5,044 nucleotides of DNA from Candidatus Gerdarchaeota archaeon (GTDB taxonomy: Archaea; Asgardarchaeota; Heimdallarchaeia; JABLTI01): assembly GCA_016840945.1 (NCBI GenBank), contig JAEORJ010000141.1, forward strand, positions 1-5,044, written 5' to 3'. This document shows, in pieces, positions 1 through 5,044 of this stretch. The first letter of the stretch is position 1. The number at the start of each line of letters is the position of its first letter. Made by a program: the position numbers and the translations under genes. Below the pieces are notes generated by a model. The model searched no databases, had not been told where the DNA came from, and saw only the letters and a program-made list of their open reading frames with translations.

Positions 1-4
1 TACT

Positions 5-8
5 GGTG
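5..8 (+). promoter_or_regulatory. Shine-Dalgarno of the four-helix membrane protein gene
   Basis: GGTG lies 7 nt before the ATG at 16. It matches part of GGTGATC, the complement of the archaeal 16S rRNA 3' end, and supports that start. The promoter itself is outside the window. Confidence 0.5.
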
Positions 9-15
9 TATTAAC

Positions 16-699
16 ATGACTGAAGAATCTGATAATCACTCTGTTACTGAAGAATCTTTACCTGAAAAAGAATTATCAACTAATGAAGCGGATTCGATAG
101 AAGATAAAATCAGAGGACCAACCTGGAGTGAACTTAAATTTATCCCTAATAAGAAACGCTTTATAATTTTAGCAATCGTTTTAAGTGTTCTAGAATTAGG
201 CGGATTACTTACTTTAGCTTATGCTTTTATTACAGAAGAAAATCCTGGTGGATTTTATGATTTTGGTATTTTTATTTTGTCTCCCACTATGGGGCTATTT
301 GTATCCTATCTAGTTGCTCATAAGAAAGAAGCGGTTGCTGTTAGCTTTATTAATGCTATAACATCAATACCTATTTCATTAGTAATTTATATTTTAGTGG
401 AAAAATATCAAAGCTTTCCTGAAGCATTTGAATTTTCTATTATTTCTCACTTTGCAGTACCAGCATTATTTATTTTAATACAAATTGGTATAGCTTTCAC
501 ACTTTCACGTTTTAGACGGACATACTCATCAGTAGCAGATCCTACAATTGAGAGAGAAAGAGACAAGGAATTAATCGCTGAGCTTCGAGCTAGCAGAATT
601 GCTAGAGGATTAGAACCAAACCCTGAAGATGAAAATGAAGATGAAGAAATTCAGGAAGAAGAAGAAATAACAGAAGAAGCAGCAGACAAATTCATTTGA
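16..699 (+). CDS. Four-helix membrane protein with acidic N- and C-terminal tails, function unknown
   Basis: I do not recognise this 227-residue protein. Residues 1-45 are hydrophilic and acidic, with a short internal repeat (TEES at 2-5 and 11-14, encoded by a 12-nt direct repeat at 19-30 and 46-57). Four hydrophobic helices follow at about 49-72, 81-102, 106-128 and 140-165. Basic residues flank them at KK46-47, KK103-104 and RFRR165-168, so by the positive-inside rule both termini should be cytoplasmic. Residues 175-199 look like a charged amphipathic helix. Residues 200-222 are mostly Glu and Asp. The ATG is chosen because GGTG at 5-8, complementary to the archaeal 16S 3' end, sits 7 nt upstream. 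A T-run follows the stop directly and a 554-nt gap separates it from the next gene, so it is probably a separate transcript end. No catalytic motif is visible; a scaffold or small integral membrane role is possible but unsupported. Confidence 0.85.
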   Translation: MTEESDNHSVTEESLPEKELSTNEADSIEDKIRGPTWSELKFIPNKKRFIILAIVLSVLELGGLLTLAYAFITEENPGGFYDFGIFILSPTMGLFVSYLVAHKKEAVAVSFINAITSIPISLVIYILVEKYQSFPEAFEFSIISHFAVPALFILIQIGIAFTLSRFRRTYSSVADPTIERERDKELIAELRASRIARGLEPNPEDENEDEEIQEEEEITEEAADKFI

Positions 700-706
700 T
701 TTTTTT
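700..706 (+). terminator. Poly-T transcription terminator candidate
   Basis: Seven consecutive T residues begin immediately after the TGA stop at 697-699. Archaeal RNA polymerase commonly terminates at T-runs on the non-template strand without needing a hairpin. A stable GC hairpin follows 17 nt later. The placement fits termination of the upstream gene, though AT-rich DNA has many T-runs. Confidence 0.45.
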
Positions 707-723
707 AATGATAAAAGAATTAG

Positions 724-746
724 GGTCGGGGAAATCAACCCCGACC
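724..746 (+). terminator. GC-rich 8-bp hairpin after the first gene
   Basis: GGTCGGGG at 724-731 pairs perfectly with CCCCGACC at 739-746 around a 7-nt loop. It is strikingly GC-rich for this DNA. It sits 25 nt past the upstream stop and is followed after a few bases by TATTTTAAT. It probably helps end or protect the 3' end of the upstream mRNA. It could also belong to a noncoding transcript, because a full U-tract does not follow directly. Confidence 0.45.
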
Positions 747-832
747 GAGGTATTTTAATCAAGAGGGATTTGGATCCTTCCTGTATAGTATTTATCAGCC
801 ATAATTTATACCATGCAAGGGTTCCTAATCAA

Positions 833-846
833 CATATAATATTATG
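833..846 (+). promoter_or_regulatory. TATA-like element upstream of repeat copy 1
   Basis: CATATAATATTATG is one of the most TATA-like stretches in the intergenic region and ends 29 bp before repeat copy 1. If it is a true archaeal TATA box, transcription would start near 865-870, just upstream of the repeat. No gene follows it directly, so it would drive either a noncoding RNA or a long leader. AT-rich background makes this a weak call. Confidence 0.25.
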
Positions 847-875
847 CATCAAAAATAATTAAGACTTCCTTACTA

Positions 876-912
876 ACAGTTAAATGAACTGTTCAGCATT
901 TTTCTGAACAAT
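876..912 (+). repeat. Compound inverted repeat, copy 1
   Basis: The order is ACAGTT, 4 nt, GAACTGTTCAG, 7 nt, CTGAACAAT. The central segment can pair either way. AACAGTT (875-881) pairs with AACTGTT (887-893), or TGTTCAG (890-896) pairs with CTGAACA (904-910), each as a perfect 7-bp stem. The two pairings share TGTT and exclude each other as RNA; as DNA they form overlapping half-sites. A closely matching copy lies at 1143-1177. A binding site for a dimeric regulator is the simplest reading, and an RNA switch is the alternative. Confidence 0.7.
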
Positions 913-989
913 AGAAATAAGATCAACTAGTTTTAAATGTGAAGTTATTCATTATAAGAATACGGTACCAATAAAAAATGGGGAAGGTA

Positions 990-1017
990 GGGGGATTTTT
1001 CCCGAAAAAAATCCCCC
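990..1017. other. Perfect 11-bp inverted repeat (G5AT5 / A5TC5)
   Basis: GGGGGATTTTT at 990-1000 pairs perfectly with AAAAATCCCCC at 1007-1017 around the 6-nt loop CCCGAA. No U-tract follows on the + strand. On the - strand a six-T run (from 972-977) follows some 13 nt beyond the stem, so it could end a leftward transcript, though none is evident. It sits between the two repeat copies, directly downstream of a second G-run at 980-983. It may be a structured-RNA stem or a protein-binding palindrome. Confidence 0.6.
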
Positions 1018-1100
1018 ATGATCTCTGATATGAACGTCATCTTTTGACATGATCACTGTTCTTAAAGATCAAAAAGGTAAATCCTTCTTTAAATCTTCAC

Positions 1101-1112
1101 TATATTATATAT
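1101..1112 (+). promoter_or_regulatory. TATA-like element, candidate promoter of the surface-protein operon
   Basis: TATATTATATAT lies 31 bp before repeat copy 2 and about 140 bp before the ATG at 1254. Initiation some 25 bp downstream would fall near 1133-1140, so the repeat would lie at the start of a leader of roughly 115-120 nt. A shorter-leader alternative is the TTTAACTATTA stretch near 1190-1200. Neither is certain in such AT-rich DNA. Confidence 0.35.
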
Positions 1113-1142
1113 GGTGAAACTTAAGTTAAATTCTCCGTTATC

Positions 1143-1177
1143 ACAGTTCGCGAACTGTTCAGATGTTTCTGAACAAT
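1143..1177 (+). repeat. Compound inverted repeat, copy 2, with a perfect 16-bp palindrome
   Basis: The order is ACAGTT, 3 nt, GAACTGTTCAG, 6 nt, CTGAACAAT, matching copy 1 in the three conserved blocks. Here the left pair forms a perfect 16-bp palindrome at 1143-1158 (ACAGTTCG/CGAACTGT). The right pair is TGTTCAG (1156-1162) with CTGAACA (1169-1175). It lies 76 bp before the ATG of the next gene and 31 bp after a TATA-like stretch. That is a fitting place for an operator or leader switch controlling the downstream operon. The regulator encoded at 2192-3349 is an obvious but untested candidate to bind it. Confidence 0.7.
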
Positions 1178-1241
1178 TATAGAATGATTTTTTAACTATT
1201 AAACCATAAAAAAATGTGATTAACAAATTACCTTTCATAAT

Positions 1242-1248
1242 AGGATGA
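1242..1248 (+). promoter_or_regulatory. Shine-Dalgarno of the double-anchor surface protein gene
   Basis: AGGATGA, reading on as GGATGATG, resembles the archaeal consensus AGGTGAT and ends 5 nt before the ATG at 1254. The earlier ATGs at 1245 and 1248 run straight into TAA at 1251, so 1254 is the workable start. Confidence 0.5.
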
Positions 1249-1253
1249 TGTAA

Positions 1254-2195
1254 ATGAGGAAAATTGGTAGAGTTATCTTTATTTTATCAACAATAATTCT
1301 ATTTGTATCACCTTTACTCATGAAAACTACTCAAATTGTTTCTCAAGCAAACTTAATTGAAGAGGAAGATTATTTTAAAATTTTTTCAGGCCAATTTTAT
1401 AATTTAATTATTCCAAAGGCTAATGGTCCTGAGATGTTTTTTGAAATCAATGATCAATGTAGTGTTAATTTGGTAATGAATTATATTTCAGAATATAATA
1501 GTCCTACAATTTATCTTAATTCATTAGATTATCTAGCGGGTAAAGGTTATGCTTTAAATGAAATTGATTGGGATATATATGGTTTATCAGAAACTTCCAG
1601 AACATATGTAAATTTTAGCAGAAATTATCTTGATCAAGATACTGCTTTTGATTTTTCTGCTAATATTGTATCACAAAATCAAACTATTAATGGTTATGAT
1701 GTTACTGCTTTAAAAGATACTTATCTTCAAATGAATATTAATAATTGGTCTTATTCAGAAGAAATGAAAGGTTTAGCTTTTAATATTATTGCTGAATTTT
1801 CAGAACCAACAAATTATGACAGATTAGGACCTTATGCAATTAGTGAAACTCAAGAATTTGTGATTGAATTATTCTGTGGTTCATATATTTTCGAAATGAG
1901 ATTTCGACAAATAATAGATCTAATAAAAACAAATGGAGATAAGATAGGTGTTTATTCGAATGTTTATGCTAAATTTAATGTCCAATTGAGAGATAATACT
2001 CCAGCTGATTTTTGGATATCTATCCCGTATGTAGACAATATTGAACAAATCATTCTTGGATTTGATTGTACAATTAATATAAACCCAACTAGTCTTAGTA
2101 GTCTTAATTCAATTTTAGTGATAGTAATTGGTTTCAGTTTTATTTCATTTAGTACTAGGATTATAATAAAGCGATGTGTGAGGAAGAGAAATTGA
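1254..2195 (+). CDS. Membrane protein with N- and C-terminal anchors and a large extracellular domain
   Basis: I do not recognise this 313-residue protein with confidence. A short basic start (MRKIGR) leads into a hydrophobic segment at about 7-23, either a signal peptide or an anchor. Residues 26-280 form a polar domain rich in aromatic residues and alternating beta-like stretches. A second hydrophobic helix at about 282-303 ends in a basic tail (KRCVRKRN), which should be cytoplasmic. The domain therefore faces outside. Sequons NFS (120), NQT (142) and NWS (164) lie in it, as do cysteines 69, 208 and 272, at most one disulfide pair plus a free thiol. A segment near 158-181 (MNINNWSY followed by a hydrophobic strand) is the most distinctive part. 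The gene ends inside the start region of the regulator gene, so the two are translationally coupled and the products may act together. An extracellular sensing or ligand-binding partner is inferred only. Confidence 0.85.
   Translation: MRKIGRVIFILSTIILFVSPLLMKTTQIVSQANLIEEEDYFKIFSGQFYNLIIPKANGPEMFFEINDQCSVNLVMNYISEYNSPTIYLNSLDYLAGKGYALNEIDWDIYGLSETSRTYVNFSRNYLDQDTAFDFSANIVSQNQTINGYDVTALKDTYLQMNINNWSYSEEMKGLAFNIIAEFSEPTNYDRLGPYAISETQEFVIELFCGSYIFEMRFRQIIDLIKTNGDKIGVYSNVYAKFNVQLRDNTPADFWISIPYVDNIEQIILGFDCTININPTSLSSLNSILVIVIGFSFISFSTRIIIKRCVRKRN
2180..2183 (+). promoter_or_regulatory. Shine-Dalgarno that favours a TTG start
   Basis: GAGG lies 8 nt before TTG at 2192 and inside the end of the preceding gene. 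The in-frame ATG at 2174 has no comparable sequence upstream (AATAAAGCG). This decides for TTG, whose last two bases are part of the upstream TGA stop. Confidence 0.5.
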
Positions 2196-3349
2196 AAAGT
2201 AATAATTTGATATTAAAAGTAAATTTAATTCTTATAATTTCAACACTAACGATTATACAATTAACTCTCTTTACTACATCTACTTTTCCACAAGAAGAAT
2301 TTTTATTTAATGAACAAAAATCATTATCAGAATTTAATTGCCCTGTTGATAATTCACTTACAACTCTATTCAAACCTTTACAAAGTTTGAATCCCAATCT
2401 TACACGGATTATTTATGATATTTACTTTAATGTAAATTCAAATGGTGATGATGTTAGTATCTCAACTGATTTTACCTATCAAAACATAGGGAGTACTGAT
2501 GTTTATTATATAATGCATTTAATTGACATAACCACTATTTTAGCTGATAGTAGAATATCAACGATTGATGTCTATGACACTTTTGGTAATTTAGCATATC
2601 AATGGGATATAATTGGTAATATAAATCAACTAAATATCTCATTAAGAGAACCAATTCATGATAGTGATTTTTATTCTTTTACGATTGATTATCTCCTTGA
2701 ACACGCCATTATCAAAAATAATGATATCTATCAAAGCTCCTTTTTACAATGGTCTATAACACATGATGATGATATAGAACAATTTTCGCTAATTCTTATT
2801 TTACCTGCTAAATTCATATTGTATAATCAATCTGCAGTGGATCCCGAACCTGATTATAAATCAGTTGATGATCGTCGACTCGAGTGGTATTTTTATAACA
2901 TTTTTGCTGATCAAACACAAACATGGATTATTCGATTTAATATTTATGAAACCTCAATTCAAACACCTGAACCCTATGGTAAAGGTTTCTGGTTAAGTTT
3001 AATTGGTACTTTTGTAGGTGGGTTTATTTTTGGAGGATTAGCAGTATTTTTCATACTGAAATCTCGAACAGATATTGAAAGAAAAGAAATTGTTGAGACT
3101 TTACTTTCATCACCAGAAAAAGAAATTTTACGAATAATAAAAAGCCAAAATGGTGTTACAACTCAAAGTAAAATTACTTCAGAATCAGGTTTTTCAAAAG
3201 CAAAAGTATCTTATTACTTGACTGAATTAGAAAATAAAGAAATAATTGCTAGAGAACGTTGGGGACGTATGAATAGAATCAGAATTATTGATGATTCTGT
3301 TGATAAAGTATACTTTTCAGGTGAAAGCAAGGAAAATATAACAGAGTGA
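2192..3349 (+). CDS. Transmembrane one-component regulator: extracellular sensor domain plus cytoplasmic winged helix
   Basis: This 385-residue protein probably links an outside signal to DNA binding. The TTG start gives a normal export signal (MKSNNLILK, then a hydrophobic stretch at about 6-27). The ATG at 2174 would add six mainly acidic residues before it. Residues 28-264 form a beta-rich extracellular domain, probably two sandwiches, with sequons at 69, 148 and 212. A helix at about 265-289 carries two GxxxG patterns (272/276, 277/281) that could aid dimerisation. Residues 297-367 form a MarR/TrmB-like winged helix-turn-helix: helix 1 PEKEILRIIKS, recognition helix region FSKAKVSYYLTELENKEII (334-352), and a basic wing RERWGRMNRIRI. 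The domain order matches membrane-anchored regulators known in archaea (DUF7345/DUF7343-like from memory, unverified). It overlaps the previous gene by 4 nt, and a hairpin follows its stop. Ligand and target are unknown. Confidence 0.85.
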   Translation: MKSNNLILKVNLILIISTLTIIQLTLFTTSTFPQEEFLFNEQKSLSEFNCPVDNSLTTLFKPLQSLNPNLTRIIYDIYFNVNSNGDDVSISTDFTYQNIGSTDVYYIMHLIDITTILADSRISTIDVYDTFGNLAYQWDIIGNINQLNISLREPIHDSDFYSFTIDYLLEHAIIKNNDIYQSSFLQWSITHDDDIEQFSLILILPAKFILYNQSAVDPEPDYKSVDDRRLEWYFYNIFADQTQTWIIRFNIYETSIQTPEPYGKGFWLSLIGTFVGGFIFGGLAVFFILKSRTDIERKEIVETLLSSPEKEILRIIKSQNGVTTQSKITSESGFSKAKVSYYLTELENKEIIARERWGRMNRIRIIDDSVDKVYFSGESKENITE

Positions 3350-3360
3350 TTATTCTAAGA

Positions 3361-3410
3361 ATTTTCTATTAAATAATTTGGATTTGTGACAAATCATTTT
3401 AATAGAAAAT
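3361..3410 (+). other. Long two-part hairpin between regulator and propeller genes
   Basis: A perfect 13-bp outer stem (3361-3373 with 3398-3410; ATTTTCTATTAAA pairs with TTTAATAGAAAAT) encloses a 6-bp inner stem, GATTTG (3381-3386) with CAAATC (3390-3395), closed by a 3-nt loop. The internal loop is asymmetric (7 nt against 2 nt). It starts 11 nt after the regulator stop and ends 25 nt before the next ATG. It could reduce read-through, mark an mRNA processing site that uncouples the two genes, or be a cruciform binding site. A TATA-like TATTAAATA at 3368-3376 lies in its left arm, so a separate promoter is possible. Confidence 0.65.
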
Positions 3411-3435
3411 AGTAAAGTAAGGTAGTGTTTAAAAT

Positions 3436-5044
3436 ATGAATAAATTGATGAGAAAAATCCAAATCCTTACTATAATTATCATTACATTAAGTCCAATATT
3501 TGCAATAGAATTAGAATCGACAAATGCCACAAATAATAACATAATATATGATTTTTCTAATGATAATAAAGGTGAATTATCAAATTTTGTAAATACCTTA
3601 GAAACCTATGATTATTTATCAGATGGGTATGTTTGGAGTCAACCTGATCAAATAACAGCTCCTATACTAGAGCGTGATGATTATATTTTTGTCAGAGATT
3701 TAAATGGTATTTTTCATGGTGTTATTATTAAACATTTAAGCACTTTAGGTGATGAACTAAATTATATCTCATCAATTGATAATACTACTACTAGTTGGTC
3801 ATTACCTAGTATGATCATCCGTTCAGATAGTGAAATAACAATATCAGAATTAAATTTGCTTGTTGATACAAACAATACATTACATTTAGCTTATATTTCT
3901 AAAAGACAGACAATCTGGCAAATTAATTATCTCTATAAATATGCAAATCAAACATCATGGATTAATTCAGCAATAATAAAAAGGGAATACAATTTTGAAT
4001 ACTCAAGCTTAGTTTCTACTTTATCTGATAACATCCTTGAATTAGTTTGGATTAAAAAACAATTACCTAGTAGTGGAAGTGTTATAAATAGTACTTTACT
4101 CATGACAACAAGAAATTTATCAACAAATAAATGGTCCACCATAAACACTATTTTTGATGAAGATAATCCTAATAAAGTGGAAATAATTTATTCAGAAAAA
4201 AACAAAGATTGTCTTGCTTTTACTAAATTTGATGATTTATCATTGAAATATAAAATGTATTTTTGTAATTCATCAAATAATGGTGAAAGTTGGTCTGATT
4301 TGAAACTTATTTACGAATATACTAATAAATTCGATAAATTTGGATTATATCTCAGTAACATAACAGGGGGATTTCATTTACTAGCAAATGAGATTTCAGG
4401 TCCAATACATCATTTAGAATTTTTTGTAAATGGATCGATTTATAACACAGATGAATTAATTAATGGATTAAATGGTGGTTATTTTGCTGGTTTAGTGGAA
4501 AACTCTAGTACAAAAGATATTTACATTTTTTATGAAACAATAATTACTGGAAAATCAGATATTTTTTATCGAAAAAGATTGGGCTCAACTTTAACTTGGC
4601 AAACAGAGCATGTAGTAACTGATAAGGATCACTCAATACATCCCCTGTTTATTTTAGATAATTCTTTTGCAGCAATTAATTATGGATATTTATTTTATAT
4701 AACCTATCAATCATTAGTAGTAGTTCAATTTAATGAAATAGAATACCTATCAGATGAAGTATTAGTCTATCAATCAACTCGAAATAATGGGCAAGGAAGT
4801 ATAGGTGTAGATTCATTTGGTACAATTCATTTTATTTGGGAATATATTGGAACCTATAGCACTAAAGTTTACTATGAATATAAAACACAAAACGATACTT
4901 GGCATATAATGGAACCTATTTCAGGAACACATTTAACCTCATCTACTACACCAAGGTTACTTATAGATTCTGATGATAATGTTCATTGCTTTTTTATAGC
5001 AAATGATATAATGACTGGTTATAATGGAATTTATTATGTTACCA
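3436..5044 (+). CDS. Secreted beta-propeller-like protein with Asp-box-like motif (3' end beyond the window)
   Basis: The frame stays open from ATG 3436 to the window edge, giving 536 residues and no stop. An export signal (KLMRKIQ then a hydrophobic run at about 9-23) starts it. An alternative ATG at 3448 gives MRKI, as in the gene at 1254. The rest is extracellular in character, with about ten N-glycosylation sequons. An Asp-box variant, S-S-N-N-G-E-S-W at 279-286 (consensus SxDxGxxW with Asp replaced by Asn), points to a BNR/sialidase-like propeller. A motif [DN]-x4-hydrophobic-His recurs at 88-94, 144-150, 308-314, 459-465 and 511-517, spaced by roughly 50-56 residues or about three times that, as expected for blades. 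Enzymatic residues of sialidases are not evident, so binding or a structural surface role is likelier than hydrolysis. A C-terminal anchor may lie past the edge. It is 86 nt downstream of the regulator, probably in the same operon. Confidence 0.85.
   Translation, partial: MNKLMRKIQILTIIIITLSPIFAIELESTNATNNNIIYDFSNDNKGELSNFVNTLETYDYLSDGYVWSQPDQITAPILERDDYIFVRDLNGIFHGVIIKHLSTLGDELNYISSIDNTTTSWSLPSMIIRSDSEITISELNLLVDTNNTLHLAYISKRQTIWQINYLYKYANQTSWINSAIIKREYNFEYSSLVSTLSDNILELVWIKKQLPSSGSVINSTLLMTTRNLSTNKWSTINTIFDEDNPNKVEIIYSEKNKDCLAFTKFDDLSLKYKMYFCNSSNNGESWSDLKLIYEYTNKFDKFGLYLSNITGGFHLLANEISGPIHHLEFFVNGSIYNTDELINGLNGGYFAGLVENSSTKDIYIFYETIITGKSDIFYRKRLGSTLTWQTEHVVTDKDHSIHPLFILDNSFAAINYGYLFYITYQSLVVVQFNEIEYLSDEVLVYQSTRNNGQGSIGVDSFGTIHFIWEYIGTYSTKVYYEYKTQNDTWHIMEPISGTHLTSSTTPRLLIDSDDNVHCFFIANDIMTGYNGIYYVT

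Larger units (their letters stand above)
700..1253. other. Gene-free, structure-rich intergenic region
   Basis: Five hundred fifty-four bases lie between two + strand genes without a convincing reading frame on either strand. I found no tRNA-like cloverleaf and no clear C/D-box pair. The region holds a T-run, a GC hairpin at 724-746, TATA-like stretches at 833-846 and 1101-1112, two related compound inverted repeats at 876-912 and 1143-1177, and a perfect hairpin at 990-1017. Smaller palindromes include AACTAGTT at 924-931 and AACTTAAGTT at 1118-1127. This could be a complex control region for the downstream operon, or could include a structured noncoding RNA. Confidence 0.7.

Noticed and set aside
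19..57. Exact 12-nt direct repeat (ACTGAAGAATCT at 19-30 and 46-57)
   Set aside because: It encodes the repeated TEES of a low-complexity acidic N-terminus and stays in frame, so it is a coding repeat and not a mobile or CRISPR element.
876..1177. CRISPR array or insertion-sequence ends for the two repeat copies
   Set aside because: There are only two copies, separated by about 230 bp with no regular spacers, no transposase gene between them and no target-site duplication; both are in direct orientation.
1111..1182. 23-codon + strand frame (ATG GTG AAA ... TAG) running through repeat copy 2, a possible leader peptide
   Set aside because: It has no Shine-Dalgarno, its ATG overlaps the TATA-like stretch so it would lie upstream of the expected transcript start, and copy 1 has no matching peptide.
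700..1253. tRNA or C/D-box RNA in the intergenic region
   Set aside because: Neither a cloverleaf with a T-arm GTTCRA loop nor a properly spaced RTGATGA and CTGA box set was found; isolated CTGA and GATGATG matches are too short to count.
2161..2397. 78-codon open frame on the - strand over the junction of the two surface genes
   Set aside because: It lies opposite two well-supported + strand genes with coherent membrane and domain structure, has no Shine-Dalgarno, and its protein shows no recognisable features.
3948..4148. 66-codon open frame on the - strand
   Set aside because: It is opposite the long propeller gene, whose frame is uninterrupted and has repeat-like motifs. The - strand frame is best explained as chance.

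Overview
The window is AT-rich DNA, with short gene-free stretches richer in GC hairpins. It most likely comes from an archaeon. The support is indirect: archaeal-type Shine-Dalgarno sequences (GGTG, GGATGAT), TATA-like elements, a T-run after a stop codon, a winged-helix regulator anchored in the membrane by an extracellular-domain protein, and many N-glycosylation sequons on predicted exported domains. The style (isoleucine- and asparagine-rich surface proteins, low GC) would suit an Asgard-type archaeon, but nothing here proves that lineage.

Layout, all genes on the + strand. (1) 16-699 encodes a four-helix membrane protein with acidic tails on both ends. (2) 700-1253 has no convincing gene. 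It holds a T7 run, an 8-bp GC hairpin, two copies of an unusual compound inverted repeat about 267 bp apart (876-912 and 1143-1177), and a perfect 11-bp hairpin between them. Each repeat copy lies some 30 bp downstream of a TATA-like stretch. (3) 1254-2195 encodes a protein with a membrane segment at each end and a large extracellular domain. (4) 2192-3349 encodes a transmembrane one-component regulator: extracellular beta-rich sensor domain, one central membrane helix, and a cytoplasmic winged helix-turn-helix. Its likely TTG start overlaps the stop of the preceding gene. (5) 3361-3410 is a long two-part hairpin. (6) 3436 to the window edge encodes a secreted beta-propeller-like protein with an Asp-box-like motif, cut off at 5044.

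The last three genes look like one transcription unit for cell-surface proteins. The inference is that the regulator senses something outside the cell, alone or with its overlapping partner, and controls transcription, perhaps of its own operon through the repeat at 1143-1177. The secreted propeller could be a surface binding protein regulated with them. None of the gene families could be named with certainty from sequence reading alone.
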